Assembly: GCA_964459065.1 (NCBI GenBank) | Contig: CAYWMN010000245.1 | Location: 1-5,734 of the forward strand | Direction of reading: 5' to 3' | DNA length: 5,734 nt | From: JAMCXS01 sp964459065 | Lineage (GTDB): Bacteria > Acidobacteriota > Terriglobia > UBA7540 | Part shown: one piece after another, positions 1 to 5,734 of the stretch | Position numbering within the stretch: position 1 is the stretch's first letter | How the letters are laid out: every line of letters starts with the position of its first letter | The notes under the pieces: generated by a model | What the model saw: only the letters and a program-made list of their open reading frames with translations | What the model was told of the DNA's origin: nothing | The model's database searches: none | Made by a program: the position numbers and the translations under genes

Positions 1-255
1 GGAACTGATTTTCAAAAAAATGTCTGGAAACATCTTCAGAAAATTCCATTAGGAAAAACAGTCTCATATGAATATTTAGCCGAACAGATTGGCAAACCTG
101 CAGCAGTAAGAGCAGTCGGCAAAGCAAACGGCGATAACAGAATAGCCATTGTTATACCATGTCATAGAGTAATAGGAAAAGATGGAAACTTAACCGGATA
201 CGGCGGAGGACTCTGGCGGAAAAAGTATTTGCTTGAGCTGGAAAGTGGAAAATAA
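1..255 (+). CDS. Methylated-DNA--protein-cysteine methyltransferase domain, 3' end (5' end outside window)
   Basis: Frame 1 is open from the first base to a TAA at 253-255, giving the last 84 residues of a protein whose start lies outside the window. The fragment is the C-terminal DNA-binding and active-site domain of the Ada/Ogt/MGMT family. It begins GTDFQKNVW, carries the helix-turn-helix region with the Arg finger at R37 (AAVRAVGKAN), and has the methyl-accepting cysteine C54 in the hallmark IPCHRVIG motif (codon 160-162). It ends with a GYGGGLWRKKYLLELE tail. Family role: suicidal transfer of a methyl group from O6-methylguanine or O4-methylthymine in DNA to that cysteine. The GTDFQ opening and the GYGGGLWRK tail resemble Ada-type proteins, in which this domain is fused to an AraC-like regulator, more than stand-alone Ogt. 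The missing N-terminus prevents a decision, so no symbol is given. All expected catalytic residues in the visible part are intact. Confidence 0.93.
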   Translation, partial: GTDFQKNVWKHLQKIPLGKTVSYEYLAEQIGKPAAVRAVGKANGDNRIAIVIPCHRVIGKDGNLTGYGGGLWRKKYLLELESGK

Positions 256-286
256 TTAATTGTCTAAAGTTATTATACATAAAACT

Positions 287-360
287 GATTCCGGATACTT
301 GATACTCGATTCTGGATTCCAGATAAGAAATCGAGTACCAAGAATCCAGGATCGAGCATC
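287..360. repeat. Degenerate direct/inverted repeat with a 19-bp imperfect hairpin between convergent genes
   Basis: The gap between the methyltransferase stop (255) and the mannosidase stop (367) is built from variants of one short word, gattcYggat, in both orientations. It appears as direct copies at 287-296 and 308-317. The arms 301-319 and 342-360 are inverted copies matching at 17 of 19 positions; as RNA from the + strand one of the two mismatches is a G-U wobble. The 22-nt loop holds a second inverted copy, aatcgagta at 330-338, which could pair instead with tactcgatt at 303-311. As the hairpin sits between two converging stop codons it could end or protect transcripts from both sides. 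However, no clear U-tract follows on either strand, so a classical intrinsic terminator is not supported. It may instead be a copy of a dispersed intergenic repeat family. Confidence 0.65.
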
Positions 361-366
361 TAAATA

Positions 367-2721
367 TTATTTGTCTTTCGATATTGACGGTGGAACACTG
401 TCCTTTCCTGTCCCCCAGTTTTTATTGGGTTTGCTGCCCATAACAAAAACCAGTTCGCCTCCGTTTGCAACATCCTTGTATGGAATGTAAGTCTTATCCC
501 ATTTTTTACCGTTTAATGTTACAGATTGAATATACATATTATCTTTGGAATAATTCTTAGCCATTGTTGTAAATGTTTTTCCATTTCCTAATTTCATAGT
601 TACCTGCTTTGCACACGGCGTTCCGATTACATAATAATTGCTGCTCGGTGCAACAGGATAAAATCCCATTGTATTGAATAAAAACCATGCCGACATTTGT
701 CCGCAGTCGTCATTCCCGCAAAGTGAATTGGGCTTATTGCCGTAAAAAGTAGTTTCAATTCTTCTGACAAGTTCTTGCGTTTTCCACGGCTCGCCGGCGT
801 AATCATATAAGAATGCTATATGATGCGATGGCTCATTGCCGTGCCAGTATTCGCCGATGCGACCTGCAATATCATTAGTACCAGTGGCAATTGTTTCAGA
901 TTTCTTTTCAGCAAATAGTGAATCAAGCTTTTCGATAAAATACTTTCTGCTTCCCATCAGATTTATTAAACCCTGAACATCCTGCGGTACAAACCATGTA
1001 TACTGGTAATTTGTACCTTCGGTGATATCCCTTTTATTCATATCGTCAATATATTCATGAGGATGAAAAGGTGTTCTCCAATTTCCGTGAGAATCTTTCC
1101 CTCTCATTAATTTCCAGGCCGGGTCAAAAATATTTTTATAATTCATTGCGCGTTTCATAAAATATTTATAATCCGCTTCCTTGCCGAGCTTCTTTGCAAC
1201 TCTGGCAATACAATAATCATCGTAAGCATATTCTAATGTTTTCGAAACAGATTCATTTTCTTTATCGAATGGGACATAACCAATTTTTGCATAAGTCATT
1301 ACATTGTCGTAATTAGGATTCATTGCAGTAGTCTTCATTGCTTCATAAGCGCGTTCATAATCGAATCCTTTTAGGCCTTTCATAATTGCATCTGCAATAA
1401 CGGAAACTGCATGATAGCCTATCATGCACCAGGTTTCATTATTATTTAAAGACCAGATCGGCAGAAGATGTTCTACACTTTGATCATAATGAGCCAGCAT
1501 GGAATTTATCATATCGGCATCCCGCTTCGGCTGAATTAAAGTAAACAAAGGATGCTCTGCACGAAAAGTATCCCACAAAGAAAAAATTGCATAATTTGTA
1601 AAACCTTTTGCCTGATGAACATTTTCATCCAAGCCTCTATACTGACCGTTTACATCTTCATAAATTGTCGGAACAAGCAGAGCATGATAAAGCGAAGTAT
1701 AAAAAGTTTCTTTTTCTGCTGTGGAACCTTCCACCTGCATTTTCTGCATTTCCTTATTCCATTTTGCACGCGTATCTTTTACAACTTTATCAAAATCCCA
1801 TCCGGGAATTTCCTTATCAAGATTAACCAACGCATTCGCAGTACTAACTGCCGATATTCCTACCTTAACCATTATTACTTCATTCTTCTTTGTAGAATAA
1901 GTTGTGTAATACTGCAGATCAGCGCCGGATGCTTCGTACCTGCTTCTGAACCTATAAGTATTATAAAAAACTCTTTTACCGTCCATCATTATTCCGAAAT
2001 TATCATAAGGACGCGAATACCTTGCAGCAAAATAAAGATATCTTTCTTTAGCCCAGCCGTGAACCAGATGAAATCCGGTTACAAGCGTTTTACTTTCTCT
2101 TCGTACACGAGACCAAATAACTTTCCACTGCAAAACATGTGAAAGGTCCATCATAATATTTGCGCTGTCGGTTTTAGGAAATGTAAATCTGAGTATGCCT
2201 GCTCTATCAGTTGCCGCTAATTCAACAAGCACATTGTGTTCCGGCAGTCTTACGGAATAATACCCGGCTTTAACAACTTCATCTTTATGAGAGTAAGGCG
2301 TGCAATAACCGGAATCCGGATCCTGAACATAATACACACTTCCATCAGAAGATTTTTTCTTAACGGTACCGGGAACAAATTTCATCTTTCCTACCGAAGG
2401 CATAAAAAGGAAATCACCTAGATCAGGAATTCCCGTGCCGCTTAGATGCTGCATGCTGAAGCCTATAATTACGCTGTCGTTGTATTCATAACCGGAAGCA
2501 GTTTCCCAGCTTCGCATATCTGTATCCGGCCCGGGCTGTATCATTCCGTGCGGTGCAACCGGTCCGGGATAAACATTCCCCTCTCCTTGAGTTCCGATAA
2601 TCGGGTGAATATAATCTACAAGGTTCTTTTGGTTATCAACGCTTTGTGCTATGCAAGTTAAATTGAAAACAAAAATAATAAACAGAGAGAATATTAGGAC
2701 TGAAGTGCTTTTAATGTTCAT
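367..2721 (-). CDS. Secreted glycoside hydrolase family 92 alpha-mannosidase
   Basis: This encodes a full-length 784-residue GH92 enzyme, the Ca2+-dependent inverting exo-alpha-mannosidase family that trims mannose from N-glycans and mannans. Residues 1-26 form a signal peptide with a hydrophobic stretch at about 8-22 and probable cleavage near CIAQ-S. The cysteine there (NLTC) is a poor lipobox, so a periplasmic or secreted protein is favoured over a lipoprotein. The N-terminal beta-sandwich block is clear (IIGTQGEGNVYPGP at 41-54, SGYEY at 76-80, HLSGTG at 92-97). The (alpha/alpha)6 catalytic domain carries ITEGTNYQYTW (566-576), with E568 as likely general acid. It also carries GNEPSHH (628-634) and GNDDCGQMSAW (669-679), where D672 is the likely base. 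The C-terminus has the usual family ending (PNKNWG...PPSIS). Linkage specificity cannot be read. The ATG at 2721 is chosen because the signal peptide follows directly; a weak GGGAAA lies 5 nt upstream. No SusC/SusD or other glycosidase genes adjoin it here. Confidence 0.95.
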   Translation of the reverse strand: MNIKSTSVLIFSLFIIFVFNLTCIAQSVDNQKNLVDYIHPIIGTQGEGNVYPGPVAPHGMIQPGPDTDMRSWETASGYEYNDSVIIGFSMQHLSGTGIPDLGDFLFMPSVGKMKFVPGTVKKKSSDGSVYYVQDPDSGYCTPYSHKDEVVKAGYYSVRLPEHNVLVELAATDRAGILRFTFPKTDSANIMMDLSHVLQWKVIWSRVRRESKTLVTGFHLVHGWAKERYLYFAARYSRPYDNFGIMMDGKRVFYNTYRFRSRYEASGADLQYYTTYSTKKNEVIMVKVGISAVSTANALVNLDKEIPGWDFDKVVKDTRAKWNKEMQKMQVEGSTAEKETFYTSLYHALLVPTIYEDVNGQYRGLDENVHQAKGFTNYAIFSLWDTFRAEHPLFTLIQPKRDADMINSMLAHYDQSVEHLLPIWSLNNNETWCMIGYHAVSVIADAIMKGLKGFDYERAYEAMKTTAMNPNYDNVMTYAKIGYVPFDKENESVSKTLEYAYDDYCIARVAKKLGKEADYKYFMKRAMNYKNIFDPAWKLMRGKDSHGNWRTPFHPHEYIDDMNKRDITEGTNYQYTWFVPQDVQGLINLMGSRKYFIEKLDSLFAEKKSETIATGTNDIAGRIGEYWHGNEPSHHIAFLYDYAGEPWKTQELVRRIETTFYGNKPNSLCGNDDCGQMSAWFLFNTMGFYPVAPSSNYYVIGTPCAKQVTMKLGNGKTFTTMAKNYSKDNMYIQSVTLNGKKWDKTYIPYKDVANGGELVFVMGSKPNKNWGTGKDSVPPSISKDK

Positions 2722-2826
2722 AACAGTTTCCCGATAAATGATAATTTAATAACCGAAAATAAGAATTGAGTTTGATAATTAATATTTGTTTTTGTTTAGT
2801 TTTATAATTGCACATATTTTAATCTG

Positions 2827-3543
2827 TTAAATTTCCCTTTTCCATATAGAAAAAATTGAAAAACAGATAAGCAGAATCCCGGGGATAAAAATATTCCAAG
2901 GGAAATAAGAGGGAATATTGTTGGTAGTAAAGCCTCCGAAATTATTAGGATTAAGCAAAATAATATTTTCAAAAAGATATTTGGAAATTATTATGCTTGT
3001 ATAATCCCATATAAATGAAATAAATATTAGTAACGCACCTAACCAAACAAAAATCCACTCGATAATTTTTACTTTAAAATTCGAATTATATTTCCCTTTA
3101 AATATCAGCAGGAGTGAAAAAACAACCATGAATATAGAGGAAATTATTGGGGCAAGAACAGGGCTTATCCATGGTACGGGAATAAGAAATAAAATATCCC
3201 AGGTGAGGAACGAGGCGGGCCAATTTATCATCAGCTTTAAACCTATATAATAAAAAACATCCCAAACCGCGAAACACAAAAGAAAATACGCAAACACCTG
3301 CAACCTGTTTTTACCTGCAATAAAGGCTACGGACAAAATCATAATAAGAGTACAAAATTCACGGAGGACTTCAATTTTTAGAATCGGGCCCGGAATAATC
3401 TCCAAAGGGAATTTAAATCCCGTTGAGTAAAATATCTTTCTTAAATACACTACCACAATTGCTTCAAGAAGACCCATTGCAATTCCGAAAATTAGAACCA
3501 GAGGCAGTGTTTTATTTTGATTATTTAATTTTCCTAATTTCAA
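2827..3543 (-). CDS. Conserved polytopic membrane protein of unknown function
   Basis: The 238-residue product is very hydrophobic, with about six membrane segments near residues 13-34, 58-77, 81-104, 117-148 (long, possibly one re-entrant plus one spanning helix), 159-182 and 214-234. Charged and aromatic residues sit in or beside these segments: E27 (GLLEAIVVVYLR), E58 and R61-E62 (IEVLREF), W94-D95 (VWDVFYY), and the block TWDILFLIPVPW (114-125). Such residues often mark a functional family rather than a random hydrophobic frame. I have seen similar proteins described only as uncharacterised membrane proteins and cannot assign a substrate or activity. The start is inferred to be TTG at 3541-3543. 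An in-frame TAA lies 9 bp upstream, and the first ATG (Met23) falls inside the first membrane helix. No Shine-Dalgarno sequence is visible. It lies 105 bp upstream of the mannosidase on the same strand, so co-transcription is possible but not shown. Confidence 0.85.
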   Translation of the reverse strand: MKLGKLNNQNKTLPLVLIFGIAMGLLEAIVVVYLRKIFYSTGFKFPLEIIPGPILKIEVLREFCTLIMILSVAFIAGKNRLQVFAYFLLCFAVWDVFYYIGLKLMINWPASFLTWDILFLIPVPWISPVLAPIISSIFMVVFSLLLIFKGKYNSNFKVKIIEWIFVWLGALLIFISFIWDYTSIIISKYLFENIILLNPNNFGGFTTNNIPSYFPWNIFIPGILLICFSIFSIWKREI

Positions 3544-3623
3544 TTTTATAGTTTATTAAACAAAGGATATGTAAATATATCATTTTAAAAATTTTCGTGC
3601 TCTTAAAAACACACATAATGAAT

Positions 3624-3647
3624 TACCTCACCGCAATCAGTGAGGTA
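3624..3647. promoter_or_regulatory. Perfect 8+8 bp dyad, possible operator
   Basis: TACCTCAC (3624-3631) and GTGAGGTA (3640-3647) are exact inverted repeats separated by 8 nt, with half-site centres 16 bp apart. The dyad lies 81 bp upstream of the membrane-protein start and about 310 bp upstream of the ABC exporter start. That geometry could suit a dimeric repressor or activator acting on the leftward gene. It could also form an RNA hairpin, but neither strand has the adjacent T-run of an intrinsic terminator. No regulator gene is present in the window, so an operator role is only a suggestion. Confidence 0.4.
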
Positions 3648-3661
3648 TCTTAATTGATGAT

Positions 3662-3764
3662 TTTAATCCTACGCCGCAAGCGGCGGGGAACCTGCCCGTC
3701 CGGCAGGCGGGTTTTACCCGAATGCTCTCGTCCGCCGAAGTCCAGCGGACGAAGGCGGATTAAA
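3662..3764. repeat. GC-rich palindromic element with terminal inverted repeats and internal hairpins
   Basis: The ends are exact 8-bp inverted repeats, tttaatcc (3662-3669) and ggattaaa (3757-3764). A further gcc/ggc pair (3673-3675 with 3754-3756) extends the stem across a 3-nt bulge. Four hairpins lie inside. They are cgccg/cggcg around CAAG (3672-3685), cctgcc/ggcagg around a 5-nt loop (3691-3707), cgggt/acccg around TTT (3708-3720), and tcgtccgc/gcggacga around a 9-nt loop (3728-3752). Together they can draw a closed cloverleaf-like fold on either strand. It has no coding potential and no tRNA features such as a T-loop, acceptor end or anticodon stem. A REP/MITE-like mobile palindromic repeat is the simplest explanation; a structured RNA or a regulatory DNA element is possible. 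No transposase is nearby. Confidence 0.65.
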
Positions 3765-3916
3765 TATGAAAAAACTTAGTATTTATAAAATATTTTTCAG
3801 GCTAATCCGTCTCCATAAAAAGGATATCAATTCCTTTTGAATTAATTGAACAGATAATTTACCGGCGGATTGATGTAGTTCACCGATATTTATTAAAATA
3901 GTAAAAGATATTTAAT

Positions 3917-3924
3917 TATTTTTG
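3917..3924 (+). promoter_or_regulatory. Candidate Bacteroidota-type -7 promoter box
   Basis: TATTTTTG fits the Bacteroidota -7 consensus TAnnTTTG and ends 33 bp before the ABC exporter ATG, which would give a leader of roughly 27 nt. No TTTG-like -33 element is found 19-21 bp further upstream. In such AT-rich DNA a match of this kind can also arise by chance, so the call is tentative. Confidence 0.3.
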
Positions 3925-3957
3925 TCATTCAAACCGGCAGTTATATAAACATAAAAT

Positions 3958-5703
3958 ATGAAGAAGAAAAAGTTCAATAACGGAAATCCTAAACCTAAGC
4001 TGACTTCATTGTTAAAACCATATATGAAGATGATTCTGCTTCTCATCTTTTTTGTATTTGTAAGCAACGGGATGAACTTAGTTATACCGAAAATTATTTC
4101 ACACGGCATCGATTCTTTTACCGGCGGAAGTTATAATTTAAAGTCAATTGTAATTGAGTTCCTGGGAGCTTCGCTGGTAATATTTGTTTTCTCATACCTT
4201 CAAAGTATTGTTCAAACTTTTACATCGGAAAGAGTAGCCAGAGACCTTAGAGAAAAGCTTTCGAATAAGATTTCAGGGAAGAGTTATGATTTTATCGAGG
4301 AAGCAAATCCTTCAAAATTATTAACGAATTTAACTTCAGATATAGATTCTATAAAAATGTTTGTGTCGCAGGCGGTAGCTTCTATAGTTTCTTCTCTTTT
4401 TCTAATTATCGGAACTGTGGTTCTTCTTTTAACAATAGACTGGAAGCTGGCTTTAACCGTCATTGCAATTATTCCGATTATCGGAGGTACGTTTTTTATC
4501 GTACTAAAAAAAGTAAGAGTGCTTTTCAAAAAAGCCCGCGAGGTTATAGACCGGCTTAATAAAATAATTAACGAAAGTATTCTTGGATCCGCAATCATTC
4601 GCGTAATTAATTCGCAGTATCTTGAATATGAAAAATTTTTAGAGTCCAGTGCAGAGGCAAAAGATATAGGGATTTCAGTTGTTAAATTATTTGCCATATT
4701 AATACCTGTAATAGGATTTGCTTCTAATCTTGCTATAATTTCCGTGCTTGCGTTAGGCGGACATTTTGTAATAATCGGAAGCATGACTCTCGGTAATTTT
4801 GCGGCATTTAACAGCTATATTGCAATTCTTGTCTTTCCGATCATCATTATAGGATTTATGAGTAATATAATTGCACGGGCCTCCGTCTCGTATCAAAGGA
4901 TTGAAGGCATACTTAATTCACCCGATAAAAAATATAACGGTACACTCGATGTGCAGTTAAACGGTAATATTCAACTTGATAATATTAATGTATCGTACAA
5001 TGATAAACCCGTACTTAAAAATGTATCAATTGAAATTAAAGGAAGCTCGAGGACGGCAATTATTGGCCCGACTGCAGCAGGCAAAACACAACTGCTATAT
5101 CTTTTAACCGGACTTATAAAACCAAATTCCGGCGAAGTAAAGTTTGAAGGTAGAAATATTGAGGAATACATTAAAGAATCATTTCATAAGCAAATAGGGA
5201 TTGTATTCCAGGACAGCATAATTTTTAACATCAGCATGAGAGAAAACATTGCATTTAATACATCGGTTTCTGATGAAGCAATTGAAAAGGCAATAGAAAC
5301 TGCAGAGTTAAAGGAATTTATCGATACTCTCCCCGATAAGCTCGAAACTATAGTTTCCGAAAGAGGTACAAATCTTTCAGGCGGGCAGAAACAGAGAATA
5401 ATGCTTGCGCGTGCGCTGGCATTAGAACCTAAAATATTATTGCTTGATGATTTTACTTCCAGAGTTGATTTTCAAACCGAACAAAAAATTGTTTCTAACG
5501 TAATGAACAATTACAAAGGCATAACTTTAATTTCGATTACGCAAAAAATTGCGCCGGTAGAAAATTTCGATCAGATTATCCTTCTTATGGAAGGCGAAGT
5601 TATTGCTTCGGGAAAGCATGAAAAATTATTGGAAGAATGCCCGGAATATATTCAGATATATAATTCTCAAAGAAGCACAAGTCACTATGAATTACAATCT
5701 TAA
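3958..5703 (+). CDS. ABC exporter half-transporter (TMD-NBD), degenerate-site subunit of a likely heterodimer
   Basis: The 581-residue protein has an N-terminal type IV exporter membrane domain followed by one nucleotide-binding domain, the usual half-transporter length. Six membrane helices lie near residues 22-45, 62-87, 135-158, 164-185, 243-265 and 276-303. The ATPase domain shows the A-loop aromatic Y347, Walker A GPTAAGKT (370-377), Q-loop Q418, an intact signature LSGGQ (473-477), Walker B ILLLD (493-497) and D-loop SRVD (501-504). Two residues depart from the active consensus: the catalytic Glu after Walker B is Asp (D498), and the switch-loop His is Gln (Q529, ISITQK). This pair of changes is known from the degenerate site of heterodimeric exporters such as TM287/TM288. 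The partner is expected to carry the active Walker B and His, paired with this protein's intact signature. The substrate (drug, lipid or peptide) cannot be inferred. The ATG at 3958 opens a lysine-rich cytosolic N-terminus; there is no Shine-Dalgarno sequence. Confidence 0.93.
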   Translation: MKKKKFNNGNPKPKLTSLLKPYMKMILLLIFFVFVSNGMNLVIPKIISHGIDSFTGGSYNLKSIVIEFLGASLVIFVFSYLQSIVQTFTSERVARDLREKLSNKISGKSYDFIEEANPSKLLTNLTSDIDSIKMFVSQAVASIVSSLFLIIGTVVLLLTIDWKLALTVIAIIPIIGGTFFIVLKKVRVLFKKAREVIDRLNKIINESILGSAIIRVINSQYLEYEKFLESSAEAKDIGISVVKLFAILIPVIGFASNLAIISVLALGGHFVIIGSMTLGNFAAFNSYIAILVFPIIIIGFMSNIIARASVSYQRIEGILNSPDKKYNGTLDVQLNGNIQLDNINVSYNDKPVLKNVSIEIKGSSRTAIIGPTAAGKTQLLYLLTGLIKPNSGEVKFEGRNIEEYIKESFHKQIGIVFQDSIIFNISMRENIAFNTSVSDEAIEKAIETAELKEFIDTLPDKLETIVSERGTNLSGGQKQRIMLARALALEPKILLLDDFTSRVDFQTEQKIVSNVMNNYKGITLISITQKIAPVENFDQIILLMEGEVIASGKHEKLLEECPEYIQIYNSQRSTSHYELQS

Positions 5704-5734
5704 TTCTTTATTTGAAAATAAGGATAAAAAGAAA
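5687..5734 (+). CDS. Start of a downstream gene, probably the partner ABC half-transporter (3' end outside window)
   Basis: An ATG at 5687 lies within the last codons of the ABC exporter gene, in a different frame. It overlaps that gene by 17 nt and stays open for all 16 codons to the window edge. The visible peptide is MNYNLNSLFENKDKKK, a polar lysine-rich start of the kind seen before the first helix of half-transporters. It is too short to identify by itself. The assignment rests on the upstream subunit having a degenerate ATP site and so needing a partner, and on such pairs normally being encoded by adjacent, overlapping genes. The A/G-rich caaagaag about 10 nt upstream is at best a weak ribosome binding site, so translational coupling to the upstream gene is likely. 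Confidence 0.6.
   Translation, partial: MNYNLNSLFENKDKKK

Larger units (their letters stand above)
3544..3957. other. 414-bp divergent intergenic spacer, no gene seen
   Basis: This spacer separates the starts of the membrane protein (-) and the ABC exporter (+), so promoters for both are expected here. I find no credible reading frame and no tRNA signature. It contains a perfect dyad (3624-3647), a GC-rich folded element (3662-3764), and a small hairpin with 7-bp arms aaaagga (3818-3824) and tcctttt (3832-3838). It also holds a Bacteroidota-like -7 box (3917-3924). Flanks are strongly AT-rich, whereas 3671-3760 is 62 of 90 G+C, which sets the central element apart. Confidence 0.8.

Noticed and set aside
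260..490. 76-codon frame starting with TTG on the + strand
   Set aside because: It reads through the inverted repeat and into the antisense of the mannosidase 3' end, with no plausible start signal or domain.
1552..2142. 196-codon open frame on the + strand
   Set aside because: It lies wholly antisense to the GH92 gene, whose family motifs are intact throughout. Its translation is rich in Cys, Ile and Phe with no recognisable domain.
2722..2826. Terminator or promoter between the membrane protein and the mannosidase
   Set aside because: The 105 bp are AT-rich with no stem of useful length and no TAnnTTTG match on the - strand. Nothing specific can be supported.
3572..3580. Bacteroidota -7 promoter box for the leftward membrane-protein gene
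   Set aside because: Read on the - strand, the nearby word tatcctttg has one base too many between TA and TTTG, and there is no matching -33 element.
3662..3764. tRNA or integron attC site as an explanation for the cloverleaf-like element
   Set aside because: There is no TTCRANY T-loop, CCA-type acceptor end or anticodon arm, and no GTTRRRY/RYYYAAC core sites as needed for attC.
3912..4109. 65-codon hydrophobic frame on the - strand
   Set aside because: It overlaps the promoter region and the first helix of the ABC exporter in antisense. The hydrophobicity reflects the complementary strand of the transporter.
4284..4784. 166-codon open frame on the - strand
   Set aside because: It is antisense to the membrane domain of the ABC exporter. 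It is a composition shadow with no independent support.

Overview
This AT-rich window has four protein-coding regions that can be assigned from sequence, one further gene start at the right edge, and a structured GC-rich element between two divergent genes. The host is most likely a member of the Bacteroidota/Ignavibacteria/Chlorobi assemblage. The reasons are a GH92 exo-mannosidase with a Bacteroidota-like signal peptide ending near Ala-Gln, almost no Shine-Dalgarno sequences, A/T-rich leaders, one TTG start, and one match to the Bacteroidota -7 promoter box. This placement is an inference; the window has no rRNA or other marker gene.

Layout. Positions 1-255 (+) hold the 3' end of an Ada/Ogt-type methylated-DNA-protein cysteine methyltransferase. 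It converges on a complete secreted GH92 alpha-mannosidase at 367-2721 (-), and the 111-bp gap between them holds a strong imperfect inverted repeat (301-360). Upstream of the mannosidase on the same strand, 105 bp away, is a 238-residue polytopic membrane protein of unknown function (2827-3543, -, TTG start). A 414-bp non-coding spacer follows (3544-3957). It holds a perfect 8+8 dyad (3624-3647) and a roughly 100-bp GC-rich element that can fold as a closed multi-hairpin structure (3662-3764). On the other side, 3958-5703 (+) encodes a half-size ABC exporter whose ATP site lacks the usual catalytic Glu and switch His. A second reading frame opens at 5687, inside its last codons, and runs off the window.

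How the genes relate. The ABC half-transporter looks like the degenerate-site member of a heterodimeric type IV exporter (TM287/TM288 type). The overlapping frame at 5687 is in the position expected for the partner subunit. The mannosidase and the membrane protein may share a transcript, but no functional link is visible. DNA alkylation repair, mannoside trimming and export do not form a recognisable single pathway. I do not see convincing evidence of a new multi-gene system; the least explained item is the GC-rich folded element at 3662-3764.
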